Source of the DNA: JBMOLK01 sp049325575
Lineage (GTDB): Bacteria; Bacillota; Clostridia; Acetivibrionales; Acetivibrionaceae
Assembly (NCBI GenBank): GCA_049325575.1
Contig: JBMOLK010000037.1
Coordinates: 1 to 21,513, forward strand
Length of the DNA stretch: 21,513 nt
Direction: 5' to 3'
Numbering within the stretch: the first letter of the stretch is position 1; every line of letters begins with the position of its first letter. Under the pieces are notes generated by a model. The model saw nothing but the letters and a program-made list of their open reading frames with translations. It did not search any database and was not told the origin of the DNA. A program made the translations under genes and the position numbers. This document shows positions 1-7,255 of this stretch, piece after piece.

Positions 1-525
1 TGGTTCTTCGTGCTAAATGAAAAAAGAAAAGACAGAATAAGGGTATTCTTTAATCCGGAGTTGGATCCTTTGGGGTCGGGATGGAATGTTATAAGGTCAA
101 AAATGGCTATAGGATCAGGCCAGATTTTTGGGAAAGGTCTTTTTAAAGGTATTCAGACCCAAAATTCTTCCGTTCCCGTCAAGGAGTCGGATTTTATATT
201 TTCGGTTGTGGGTGAAGAGTTGGGATTTGTAGGGGCAGTTATTATTCTGGTGCTGGTGTTCTTTATCCTTATGAGGTGCGTATATATTGCAAAGAATGCC
301 AGGGATTCCTATGGATCATTTCTGGTTACAGGTGTTACGAGTTTTCTGGCTATACATTTTATAGAAAATATAGGTATGAGCATAGGTCTGCTGCCTGTTA
401 CTGGAATACCGCTTCCTTTTGTCAGCGCCGGAGGCAGTTCCATGCTGACAAATTATATAGCAATGGGGATAGTTTTAAGCGTGTCAATGAGAAGGCAAAG
501 GGTTATTTTCAATACTTTATCATAG
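1..525 (+). CDS. rodA: RodA-type SEDS peptidoglycan polymerase, 3' part (5' end outside window)
   Basis: This is an integral membrane glycosyltransferase of the SEDS family (RodA/FtsW/SpoVE) that polymerises lipid II for side-wall elongation. The frame is open from base 1, so the GTG at 10 is only an internal codon and the true start lies upstream. Visible family features are the extracellular-loop motif NPELDPLGSGW followed by KMAIGSG and the FGKGLFKG turn, the conserved SDFIFSVVGEELGF segment, and the C-terminal TGIPLPFVSAGGSSML signature. Three hydrophobic segments remain. RodA rather than FtsW/SpoVE is preferred because SAGGSS replaces the SYGGTS of the SpoVE copy in this window, and because a second SEDS gene sits inside the dcw cluster. 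A terminator follows directly, so this gene ends the upstream operon. Confidence 0.85.
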   Translation, partial: WFFVLNEKRKDRIRVFFNPELDPLGSGWNVIRSKMAIGSGQIFGKGLFKGIQTQNSSVPVKESDFIFSVVGEELGFVGAVIILVLVFFILMRCVYIAKNARDSYGSFLVTGVTSFLAIHFIENIGMSIGLLPVTGIPLPFVSAGGSSMLTNYIAMGIVLSVSMRRQRVIFNTLS

Positions 526-564
526 ATATAAGAATAGTATTGTGTTATTCCTTAAAATGGTTAA

Positions 565-600
565 AAAGATAGGACTTGTTTCCTATCTTTTGTTTTTTTT
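565..600 (+). terminator. Rho-independent terminator after rodA
   Basis: A perfect 10-bp stem (565-574 with 581-590, loop CTTGTT) is followed by a run of eight T after TG. It lies 39 bases after the rodA stop and before the mraZ promoter, so it separates the two transcription units. Confidence 0.9.
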
Positions 601-622
601 ATAGGAAATTTTAAAAATTATC

Positions 623-651
623 TTGATTATTACTCAATTTTGGACTAAAAT
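623..651 (+). promoter_or_regulatory. Probable sigma-A promoter of mraZ / dcw operon
   Basis: TTGATT (623-628) and TAAAAT (646-651) are separated by 17 bases. The position is right: after the rodA terminator, with a predicted start near 658, immediately before the MraZ repeats and about 58 bases before the mraZ start codon. Both elements are close to consensus. No other pair in this gap looks as good. Confidence 0.65.
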
Positions 652-660
652 TGAAATATA

Positions 661-693
661 AGTGGTGAAAAGTGGAGCGAAGTGGTGGGTGGT
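661..693 (+). promoter_or_regulatory. MraZ operator: three direct AGTGG repeats at 10-bp spacing
   Basis: AGTGG occurs at 661-665, 671-675 and 681-685, exactly 10 bp apart, followed by a further GGTGG-like half at 687-692. In Escherichia coli, MraZ is known to bind three direct repeats between the mra promoter and mraZ, with one repeat per helical turn, and it represses the operon. The position here (downstream of the promoter, upstream of the ribosome binding site) and the spacing match that model, so auto-repression of the dcw operon is inferred. Confidence 0.8.
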
Positions 694-715
694 ACCAAAA
701 TGTGAGGTGAAATAG

Positions 716-1147
716 TTGTTTTATGGTGAATACCAACATTCAGTTGATGTTAAGGGCCGTGTTATCGTACCTTCTAAATTTAGGGACGGACTTGGGGAGA
801 AGTTCATTCTAACCAAAGGTCTTGACAATTGTTTGTTTGCGTATTCGTCAGAAGAGTGGGCTAACCTGGAAGCCAAGCTTAGGTCACTTCCTTTCACAGA
901 CAAAGATGTAAGGGCTTTTGTCAGGTTTTTCTTCGCAGGAGCGACAGAATGTGAAGTGGACAAGCAGGGAAGAGTACTTATACCACAAAATTTAAGGGAA
1001 TATGCTGGTTTGGATAAGGATGTGTACATCATAGGTGTATCTACCAGAGTAGAAGTATGGGATAAGAATAAATGGGAAAACTACTCCGGAGATGAAAACA
1101 TGAGTGCAGATAATATTGCTGAAAAGATGGCAATGCTGGGAATCTAA
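716..1147 (+). CDS. mraZ: MraZ transcriptional regulator, head of dcw cluster
   Basis: MraZ is a ring-forming DNA-binding protein with two SpoVT-AbrB folds that controls its own cluster. At 143 aa it has the usual family length. The two half-domains show the paired signature: VDVKGR-VIVPSKFR at residues 10-23 and VDKQGR-VLIPQNLR at 81-94. The start is a TTG, chosen because it gives the typical N-terminus M-F-x-G-E-Y-Q-H and because GAGGTGA (704-710) lies 5 bases upstream. Three 10-bp-spaced AGTGG repeats precede it and are its likely operator. rsmH follows after 38 bases, the invariant mraZ-rsmH order; in E. coli RsmH is reported to antagonise MraZ. Confidence 0.97.
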   Translation: MFYGEYQHSVDVKGRVIVPSKFRDGLGEKFILTKGLDNCLFAYSSEEWANLEAKLRSLPFTDKDVRAFVRFFFAGATECEVDKQGRVLIPQNLREYAGLDKDVYIIGVSTRVEVWDKNKWENYSGDENMSADNIAEKMAMLGI

Positions 1148-1185
1148 ACAGCTGAATTTGGAAATTTGGGAGTTGGTAAGCTTTA

Positions 1186-2127
1186 ATGGACTTTGATCAC
1201 AAACCTGTATTGTTTAATGAAGTTATTGAAAATTTAAAAATCAAGCCAAATGGTGTTTACATAGACGGCACCTTAGGAGGTGCAGGACATTCATCAGGAA
1301 TCTACAAAAGGCTTGATAAGAATGGTATCTTAATTGGTTTGGATCAGGATGAGTTCGCTTTGGAGACTTCACGAAGAAGACTTAAGGAAATAAATGGGCA
1401 GGCAAGATTTATAACTGTAAATACAAACTTCAAGAATATTAAAAATGTCTGTCTTGACAACAATATTGAGGCTGTTGACGGAATTCTTCTGGATCTTGGG
1501 GTATCCTCTCATCAGCTAGATGAAGCTGAAAGAGGATTCAGCTACAAAAAAAGTGCTCCCCTTGATATGAGGATGGATAAAAGAGCAGAGCTTAATGCCA
1601 GAACGATCGTGAATGAGTACAGCAAAGAAGAAATAAGAGATATAATCCGTGACTTCGGGGAAGAAAAGTGGGCATCCAGAATTGCAGACTTTATCCTTCA
1701 CAGAAGAAAAGAAAAAAGGATTGAAACAACAGAAGAGTTAGTAGATATTATCAAGGCTGCAATACCAAGTTCTGCCAGAAGAGAAGGTCCGCATCCGGCC
1801 AAGCGTACATTTCAGGCCTTAAGGATAGCAGTAAATGATGAACTTGGCATACTGGATAAGACTATAGATGATGGAACAGCAGTATTAAGGCCGGGGGGAA
1901 GGTTTTGCATAATAACATTTCACTCGCTTGAAGACAGGATTGTAAAGAATGAATTTAATAAAAAAGTGAATCCATGTACGTGTCCGCCGGAGTTTCCGGT
2001 GTGTATGTGCGGTAAGAAGCCTTTAGCCGGGCTAATAACAAGGAAGCCTATAGTTCCTTCAAAAGAAGAGCTTGAACTTAATCCAAGAGCAAGAAGTGCG
2101 AAGCTTAGAGTTTTAGAGAAACTGTGA
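1186..2127 (+). CDS. rsmH: 16S rRNA (cytosine1402-N4)-methyltransferase RsmH (MraW)
   Basis: RsmH uses S-adenosylmethionine to methylate N4 of C1402 in the 16S rRNA P-site region and acts in the cytoplasm. The 313-aa length is normal. The SAM-binding loop GGAGHS is at residues 31-36. Later family motifs are LLDLGVSSHQLD, the RGFSY segment, PAKRTFQALRIAVNDEL, ITFHSLEDR and a Cys-rich CPPEFPVCMC stretch near the C-terminus. The ATG at 1186 is preceded by GGGAG (1168-1172). It is cotranscribed with mraZ. An unusually long 550-base gap separates it from ftsL, whereas these genes are normally close together. Confidence 0.97.
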   Translation: MDFDHKPVLFNEVIENLKIKPNGVYIDGTLGGAGHSSGIYKRLDKNGILIGLDQDEFALETSRRRLKEINGQARFITVNTNFKNIKNVCLDNNIEAVDGILLDLGVSSHQLDEAERGFSYKKSAPLDMRMDKRAELNARTIVNEYSKEEIRDIIRDFGEEKWASRIADFILHRRKEKRIETTEELVDIIKAAIPSSARREGPHPAKRTFQALRIAVNDELGILDKTIDDGTAVLRPGGRFCIITFHSLEDRIVKNEFNKKVNPCTCPPEFPVCMCGKKPLAGLITRKPIVPSKEELELNPRARSAKLRVLEKL

Positions 2128-2160
2128 CTATAGTCCCGGGAGTTTATCCAGGGATTAATA

Positions 2161-2472
2161 TAAAACAAAAGATAAAAGGAAAGCAAAACAAAAGACAAAA
2201 CCAAAAAACATACAAATGATAAAGTATTAAAAAAACAAAAGACAAGAGAGTAAGAAACATGAGAGAAAACAGCTTGAGACTACATAAAATAGCATTCCTA
2301 AAAGTTTTAATACAAAATCCTACAAAAGAAAAGTTTAAAAACTACTAAAGACAAATTTTAAAATTACAAAAGAAGAGCTTTAAAAAACAAAAGAAGAAAT
2401 GAAAGATTAAAATTACAAAGGATGAAAGAGAAAGAGAGAAAAACTTCACATTACAAAAGATAAAGCTTTAGT
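2161..2472 (+). repeat. Degenerate ~22-bp A/G-rich tandem repeat (ACAAAAGA core)
   Basis: The octamer ACAAAAGA occurs exactly seven times, starting at 2165, 2188, 2235, 2322, 2366, 2387 and 2453, and a variant ACAAAGGA starts at 2415. The intervals (23, 47, 87, 44, 21, 66) are close to multiples of 22. Adjacent units at 2319-2340, 2341-2362 and 2363-2384 align over their full length, and 2450-2471 closely resembles 2363-2384 (core followed by an AAGCTTTA-like end). The tract is almost free of G/C runs and purine-rich on the coding strand, with stops in every frame. It is a decayed short tandem repeat, not a coding region and not a CRISPR. Confidence 0.7.
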
Positions 2473-2497
2473 GCAGAAATTTTCTAGTATGTCTTAT

Positions 2498-2531
2498 TCC
2501 GGGTGGGTATGCTTTTTAGCTGGCCCCCGGA
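2498..2531 (+). other. GC-rich stem-loop upstream of ftsL, possible attenuator
   Basis: TCCGGG (2498-2503) pairs with CCCGGA (2526-2531), with two more G-C pairs inside after a one-base bulge and a small inner GCT/AGC hairpin. It is followed by the imperfect T-rich stretch TTTATTGTCTGTTTTT. It could be a weak intrinsic terminator or attenuator within the dcw operon, or an RNA processing or stability element. The broken T-run makes efficient termination doubtful. Confidence 0.4.
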
Positions 2532-2677
2532 TTTATTGTCTGTTTTTGGAGTTTTGAGTCTTCTATAAAAGTGTTTTAGAGGCTGTTATTTTTAGATAAA
2601 TTTAATGCTTTATGGCAATTAGGGACTTTAATTAAAAGGTTTTTAACGGGAATAAAATGTTTAAGAGGTGAATACAA

Positions 2678-3163
2678 ATGATAAAAGATAAAAGCTATAT
2701 ACACGGGACAGCAGCCAGAAAGCTTGAATATGACGTATATGAAGAGAATAAGGTCCTTAATGCCAAAAGAAAGCAGCGCAGCAGTAACAAGGTCAAGATA
2801 AAACTCATCCTAAGTTTGCTTGTAATTTTCTCATTGGGCAGCCTTGTGATGTATAGGTATACGCAAATAACCGAGCTGAACTATAGGATTGACAAAGAGC
2901 TGAAAGCCTACAACGAAGTAAAAAATGAGAATATCAGGATAAAAGTCAGCATAGAAAATAATTTGGATATTCAAAAGATAAAGGAAGTAGCAGAAAAAAA
3001 ACTTGGTATGCAAAAGCCTGATAAGCATCAGATTACATATGTGAAAGTACCCAGAAATGATTTTACTGTTGTTTCTAGTGAGGTAAAGCGTGATAAGGAC
3101 GGTCCTGGTGTACTGTCTGCCCTTATGAGTAAGGTTGATAAGCTTTCCAAGTTGTTGTATTAG
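2678..3163 (+). CDS. ftsL: FtsL-like septum formation protein
   Basis: This is a small bitopic divisome protein. In the family it forms a subcomplex with DivIB/FtsQ and DivIC/FtsB and helps activate the SEDS-transpeptidase pair. The 161-aa protein has a basic cytoplasmic N-terminus, one membrane helix at about residues 41-60, then a predicted coiled coil (about 63-105) and an EVAEKKLGMQKPDKHQI segment typical of FtsL/DivIC proteins. Sequence conservation in this family is low, so the call rests on topology, the LGM(Q)KP motif and the position between rsmH and the class B PBP. ATG 2678 has AGAGGTG (2664-2670) 7 bases upstream. Confidence 0.85.
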   Translation: MIKDKSYIHGTAARKLEYDVYEENKVLNAKRKQRSSNKVKIKLILSLLVIFSLGSLVMYRYTQITELNYRIDKELKAYNEVKNENIRIKVSIENNLDIQKIKEVAEKKLGMQKPDKHQITYVKVPRNDFTVVSSEVKRDKDGPGVLSALMSKVDKLSKLLY

Positions 3164-3259
3164 AGATAGCGAACTGTAAAGATAAACATAGATTTCCTTA
3201 AGCCTATTTGATTCAAATGGCTTGCTCATCTTGTTTTCTACTTTTACAGTTAGATCTCT
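3162..3259 (+). other. Long-range stem-loop just after ftsL (structured RNA candidate)
   Basis: Outer stem: 3162-3167 pairs with 3254-3259 (6 bp). After a 4/2 internal loop, 3172-3180 pairs with 3243-3251 (9 bp, AACTGTAAA with TTTACAGTT). The enclosed region holds a second hairpin, AAGCC-T-ATTTGA (3200-3211) with TCAAATGGCTT (3213-3223), which is 11 bp with one bulged T. The element starts on the ftsL stop codon and has no T-run, so it is not a simple terminator. Confidence 0.6.
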
Positions 3260-3288
3260 TAAGTATAAAGCAATAACTGCTACTTAAC

Positions 3289-3381
3289 AAGCTGCGTCTT
3301 GATTTTAAAGTAAAAGCAGGTTTTTTGAGTTTTTAAGAAAACCAAAAGACTTAGTGTTATCTTAAAATTAAGGCGCAGTTT
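3289..3381 (+). other. 20-bp inverted repeat in ftsL-spoVD gap (structured RNA candidate)
   Basis: Bases 3289-3308 pair continuously with 3362-3381: 20 pairs, three of them G-U, and no mismatch. Inside, GGTTTT (3319-3324) can pair with AAAACC (3338-3343). An alternative pairing exists: AACTGC at 3275-3280 is complementary to GCAGTT at 3375-3380 inside the right arm. The element lies about 70 bases before the spoVD start and has no terminal T-run. Confidence 0.6.
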
Positions 3382-3397
3382 TAATACTGTTATGGAT

Positions 3398-3413
3398 TAT
3401 GAGATTTTATTGA
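3398..3413 (+). repeat. 16-bp repeat upstream of spoVD (copy 1)
   Basis: TATGAGATTTTATTGA here is identical to 5726-5741 upstream of murE. Both copies are followed by a T-rich stretch and lie 33-52 bases before a start codon. This is either a shared regulatory element or a relic of duplication; its function is unknown. Confidence 0.6.
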
Positions 3414-3449
3414 GCTTTTTTCTTTATTCTTAGTATTGGGGGGATTGAT

Positions 3450-5618
3450 TTGGCTGGTACCAGTCTGTTAATGAAAAAAAGACTTCTAATTTTATTAATG
3501 GTTTTTTCTTTTCTAATATTTTGTCTTTTGTTCAGGGTAGGATGGATTCAGATAGTTAAGGGTGGAGAGCTGCAGGAAATGGCTTTTGAGCAGCAAAACC
3601 GGGACAGGGAAATTACACCAAGGAGGGGTTCCATACTTGACAGAAATGGAAAAGAACTTGCTATAAGTGCTACTGTAGAGAGAATTGTTGTGAATCCCCA
3701 GGAGATAGATAAGTCGCCTGAAGCAAGGGAACAGATTGCTCAAAAACTGGCAGAGATTCTAGGTATGGAAAAAGCTGATGTACTAAAGAGGATAAACCGG
3801 AACAGCCGTTATGAAATAGTAAAGAAGAAGGTTGAAAAGGAAATAGCAGATATAGTAAGACAGTGGAAAAAAGAAGCAAAGATTGACGGTATATATATTG
3901 ATGAGGACACGAAGCGATATTATCCCAACAGGAACCTGGCTGCTCACATCATAGGTTTTACAGGTGAAGACAATCAGGGTCTTGACGGAATAGAAAGTGT
4001 TATGGAAAAATATTTAAAAGGGATACCTGGTAAGATTCTTAGTGAAGTGGATGCCAGGGGACGCCAGATGCCCTTTTATGAGGAAAAGCGTATAGAACCC
4101 CAGGATGGACTAAATGTGGTACTTACCATTGATGAAACTATCCAATATTTTGCTACAAAGGCTATTGAAAAGGCCATAGATGACAATAAGGTTTTAAATG
4201 GAGCTGTAGCAATAGTTATGGACCCAAGAAACGGAGATATTCTTGCAATGGTTTCAAAGCCCGACTTTGACTTGAATGACCCAAGATCAGCTCCCCCGGG
4301 GGTTGAACCTTCTACATGGAAAGGCAATACGTTGGATGATATTAAGAAGCTTCAGCAAACTGTATGGAGAAACAAGTGTGTAGTAGATACTTATGAGCCT
4401 GGATCAACATTTAAAGCATTTACCTCTGCCGCAGGAATTGAGGAAGGTGTGGTTACTCCTGACACAATGACAAGCGATGCTACCATAACCGTACAGGGTA
4501 AGAGAATTAACTGCTGGAAGCCTAATGCACATGGCACGGAAACCTTCAGGGAAGGGGTATATAATTCCTGTAACCCGGTTTTTGTTAAAGTGGCACAGGA
4601 CCTTGGAGTTGAAACCTTCTATAAATATATAAAGGCTTTCGGTTTCTATGATAAGACTAGAATTGAGCTTCCCTGGGAGGAGCAGAGTATATTCCATAAG
4701 AAGCCCAAGGAAATAGATATGGCGGTTGCGTCTTTCGGACAGAGATTTCAGATAACACCGCTGCAGCTAATCGCAGCTTACGGGTCCATAGCAAACGGCG
4801 GCAAGCTTATGAAGCCGAGGCTGGTTAAAGAGTTAACCGATCAGGAGGGAAATATAGTAAAGAAGTTTGAGCCAGAGGTAGTAAGAAATGTTATTTCAAA
4901 GCAGACTTCAGATACTTTAAGAGATATACTGGAAGGAGTAGTATCTGAAGGTACAGGTAGAAATGCGTATGTAAAAGGCTATAGAGTAGCCGGGAAGACC
5001 GGTACATCCGAGACTACGACTGAAGGAAGGTATATAGCATCCTTTTCAGCCTTTGCACCTGCAGACAACCCGGTTATATGCGTACTTGTTGCACTTGATA
5101 ACCCAACGGGAGATACGTATTACGGGGGGCAAATAGCAGCTCCCGTTGCAGGGAAAATTGTTGAAGACACTTTAAATTACCTGGAAGTTGAAAGAAGGTA
5201 TACTGAAAAAGATAAGGAAATGTTGGCAGAAGAGGTATTTGTTCCTGATATTAGGGATAAAACTATAGATGAGGCAAAAAAGATTCTAAAAGATTGTGGA
5301 CTTGAATATAAAATAGAAGGGGAGAATATAGATACAGGTACAGTCATAAAAGAACAGACACCTAAGCCTGGTGTTGCCATAGCAAAAAAATCTGTTGTGA
5401 TAGTGTACACCTATACCCCGGAAAAGGAAATAATGGTTAGGGTTCCGAATATAGCGAACAAAACTATATCTGAAGCAACCCAAACCTTGAATGATGCAGG
5501 ATTGAATATTAAGATTAACGGAATGGGTACCGCTGTAAAGCAAAGTATCGAACCCGGTAAGGAGATACCGAAGGGTGGCGTTGTTGTAGTTGATTTTAGG
5601 TACCTTGATACAGACTAG
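3450..5618 (+). CDS. spoVD: SpoVD-type class B penicillin-binding protein with two PASTA domains
   Basis: This is a membrane-anchored DD-transpeptidase that cross-links peptidoglycan. SpoVD makes spore cortex, while FtsI/PbpB makes the septum. It is the only class B PBP in this cluster, so it may serve either or both roles. The 722-aa protein has a membrane helix at about residues 9-30 and a PBP dimerisation domain (RRGSILDRNG...). The transpeptidase domain carries the catalytic S319-T-F-K322, S373-C-N375 and K516-T-G518. Two C-terminal PASTA repeats lie at about 594-656 and 660-720. A TTG start at 3450 is chosen because GGGGGGA (3438-3444) is 5 bases upstream; ATG 3471 is the alternative. 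A 286-base structured gap precedes it. Confidence 0.92.
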   Translation: MAGTSLLMKKRLLILLMVFSFLIFCLLFRVGWIQIVKGGELQEMAFEQQNRDREITPRRGSILDRNGKELAISATVERIVVNPQEIDKSPEAREQIAQKLAEILGMEKADVLKRINRNSRYEIVKKKVEKEIADIVRQWKKEAKIDGIYIDEDTKRYYPNRNLAAHIIGFTGEDNQGLDGIESVMEKYLKGIPGKILSEVDARGRQMPFYEEKRIEPQDGLNVVLTIDETIQYFATKAIEKAIDDNKVLNGAVAIVMDPRNGDILAMVSKPDFDLNDPRSAPPGVEPSTWKGNTLDDIKKLQQTVWRNKCVVDTYEPGSTFKAFTSAAGIEEGVVTPDTMTSDATITVQGKRINCWKPNAHGTETFREGVYNSCNPVFVKVAQDLGVETFYKYIKAFGFYDKTRIELPWEEQSIFHKKPKEIDMAVASFGQRFQITPLQLIAAYGSIANGGKLMKPRLVKELTDQEGNIVKKFEPEVVRNVISKQTSDTLRDILEGVVSEGTGRNAYVKGYRVAGKTGTSETTTEGRYIASFSAFAPADNPVICVLVALDNPTGDTYYGGQIAAPVAGKIVEDTLNYLEVERRYTEKDKEMLAEEVFVPDIRDKTIDEAKKILKDCGLEYKIEGENIDTGTVIKEQTPKPGVAIAKKSVVIVYTYTPEKEIMVRVPNIANKTISEATQTLNDAGLNIKINGMGTAVKQSIEPGKEIPKGGVVVVDFRYLDTD

Positions 5619-5773
5619 AAGCAAAACTATAAGATTCTATTGGGGAGGAGCAGATTCTCCCTGATAGACTTTATTTGCTCTCCTTAAATGAAATAGAAGA
5701 GACTAAATAAAGTATCCTCGACGGGTATGAGATTTTATTGATTTTTTACATAAGACAGAATAGGAGGATTTTT
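5619..5773 (+). other. spoVD-murE intergenic region with long imperfect hairpin
   Basis: ACTTTATTTG (5668-5677) pairs with the arm ending in AAATAAAGT (5704-5713). A further TCTC/GAGA block (5679-5682 with 5698-5701) continues the stem. A smaller GGGAG/CTCCC hairpin sits at 5643-5661. No T-run follows, so a terminator is not indicated. The 16-bp repeat shared with the spoVD leader lies at 5726-5741. Confidence 0.5.
5726..5741 (+). repeat. 16-bp repeat upstream of murE (copy 2)
   Basis: This is identical to 3398-3413 upstream of spoVD and is followed by TTTTTT. It lies 32 bases before the murE start codon chosen here. Confidence 0.6.
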
Positions 5774-7222
5774 ATGTTACTAAAGGAGCTTGTCAAAGGG
5801 TTAAGTATAACTGATGTATCAGGAGATTTGGATGTTGAAATCAAGGATATTGCATATGATTCTCGAAAGGCAAAGGCTGGTTCGCTTTTTGTCTGCATAG
5901 AGGGTTTTAAGGTAGACGGTCACAAGTTTATACCCCAAGCCTTGGAGAATGGAACCAGAGCATTTTTAGTCCAAAAGGATGTAGAGGTGCCAGAGGGTGT
6001 GTCGGTAGTTAGGGTTGAAGATACGAGATATGCCTTGGCCAGTGTATCCGACATTTTTTATGGCCACCCATCAGGAAAGTTTAATCTTGTGGGTGTAACA
6101 GGTACAAAGGGCAAGACAACTACCACTTACATGATTAAGTCAATCCTTGAAGCTTATGGGCAAAAGGTTGGGCTTATAGGAACAATCTCAAACAGGATAG
6201 GAGAAGAAGTGCTGCCAACAGATAGGACAACGCCGGAAAGCTATGACCTTCAGGAGCTCTTTAGCGAAATGGTTGAAAAGAAGGTTAACAGTGTGGTTAT
6301 GGAAGTGTCCTCCCATGCTTTAGAGCTTCACAGGGTAAGCTGCAGTGAGTATGATATCGGGATATTTACAAACCTTTCAAGAGACCACCTGGACTTTCAC
6401 AAAACATTTGAAAATTATCTTAATGCAAAAATCAAACTGTTTAAGATGTGTAAGAAGGGTCTTATAAATATAGACAATGAATATGGCAGGGAAGTAGTGG
6501 ACAATGCACTGTGCGAAGTATATACCATGGGTATTGATAATAAAGCGGATATAAGAGCTGTAGATATTGTAAAACACTCCGATAGTGTGGAATTTAAAGT
6601 TATAAGTCCCTGGTTTAGTGGAGATATAAAGGTCAATATTCCGGGTAAGTTCACAATTTACAATGCCCTTGGAGCTATAGGGAGTTGTGCTCTGATGGGA
6701 ATTCCTTTTGAGTATATAAGTAAAGGATTAAAGAACGTAACTGTTCCGGGAAGAGCAGAGATTGTAGATTTGGGCAAGGACTACACTGTAATGATTGATT
6801 ATGCTCATTCGCCGGATAGCCTTGAGAACATTCTTACCACAGTTAAGGGATATGCGCCGGGAAGGGTAGTCTGTGTTTTTGGGTGCGGAGGGGACCGTGA
6901 CAGGACGAAAAGGCCTGTAATGGGTGAAATATCAGGAAAGTTGGCAGATTTTACGGTAGTAACCTCTGATAATCCAAGGACTGAAGACCCCGAAGCGATA
7001 ATTAAGGATATAGAAGAAGGTATTAAAAAGGCCGGTGCCGCATATATAACAATTGTGGATAGGCGTGAAGCAATAAAATACGCAATAGAGAATGCCAGGC
7101 CAAAGGATATTATATTACTTGCAGGCAAAGGGCATGAAACATATATCATATTGAAGGATAAGACAATCCACTTTGATGAAAGAGAAGTAGTCAGGGAGAT
7201 ATTAGACGAACTAAACAATTAA
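5774..7222 (+). CDS. murE: UDP-N-acetylmuramoyl-tripeptide synthetase MurE (meso-DAP adding)
   Basis: MurE is a cytoplasmic ATP-dependent ligase that adds the third residue to UDP-MurNAc-L-Ala-D-Glu. The Mur ligase P-loop GTKGKTTT is at residues 110-117. The DNPR motif at 399-402 (followed by TEDP) marks meso-diaminopimelate specificity, matching the DAP genes further along this window. The C-terminal GKGHETY segment is also typical. ATG 5774 is used because AGGAGG (5762-5767) sits 6 bases upstream. The frame stays open to ATG 5738, but that extension is not family-like. The product is 482 aa, the usual length. murF follows after 33 bases and also has the Mur ligase fold. Confidence 0.97.
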   Translation: MLLKELVKGLSITDVSGDLDVEIKDIAYDSRKAKAGSLFVCIEGFKVDGHKFIPQALENGTRAFLVQKDVEVPEGVSVVRVEDTRYALASVSDIFYGHPSGKFNLVGVTGTKGKTTTTYMIKSILEAYGQKVGLIGTISNRIGEEVLPTDRTTPESYDLQELFSEMVEKKVNSVVMEVSSHALELHRVSCSEYDIGIFTNLSRDHLDFHKTFENYLNAKIKLFKMCKKGLINIDNEYGREVVDNALCEVYTMGIDNKADIRAVDIVKHSDSVEFKVISPWFSGDIKVNIPGKFTIYNALGAIGSCALMGIPFEYISKGLKNVTVPGRAEIVDLGKDYTVMIDYAHSPDSLENILTTVKGYAPGRVVCVFGCGGDRDRTKRPVMGEISGKLADFTVVTSDNPRTEDPEAIIKDIEEGIKKAGAAYITIVDRREAIKYAIENARPKDIILLAGKGHETYIILKDKTIHFDEREVVREILDELNN

Positions 7223-7255
7223 AGGCAATATACTTGACTTGGAGGATACTTTAAA

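Larger units (their letters stand above)
2128..2677 (+). other. 550-base non-coding gap between rsmH and ftsL
   Basis: No convincing reading frame is present on either strand. In order the gap holds: an imperfect hairpin right after rsmH (2134-2154, TCCC/GGGA with an inner GG/CC, not followed by a T-run); a degenerate A/G-rich repeat tract (2161-2472); a GC-rich stem-loop (2498-2531); and an AT-rich stretch to the ftsL ribosome binding site. I saw no good sigma-A promoter for ftsL. Confidence 0.75.

Noticed and set aside
721..1032. Reverse-strand open frame inside mraZ (and similar frames antisense to murE, murF, murG, spoVD)
   Set aside because: These are antisense shadows of well-conserved genes, with no ribosome binding site or family resemblance.
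2161..2472. CRISPR array
   Set aside because: Repeats are short, degenerate and A/G-rich, without unique spacers of constant length and without cas genes.
5738..5773. Upstream ATG extension of murE
   Set aside because: The 12 extra residues are not family-like and ATG 5774 has an ideal AGGAGG site.
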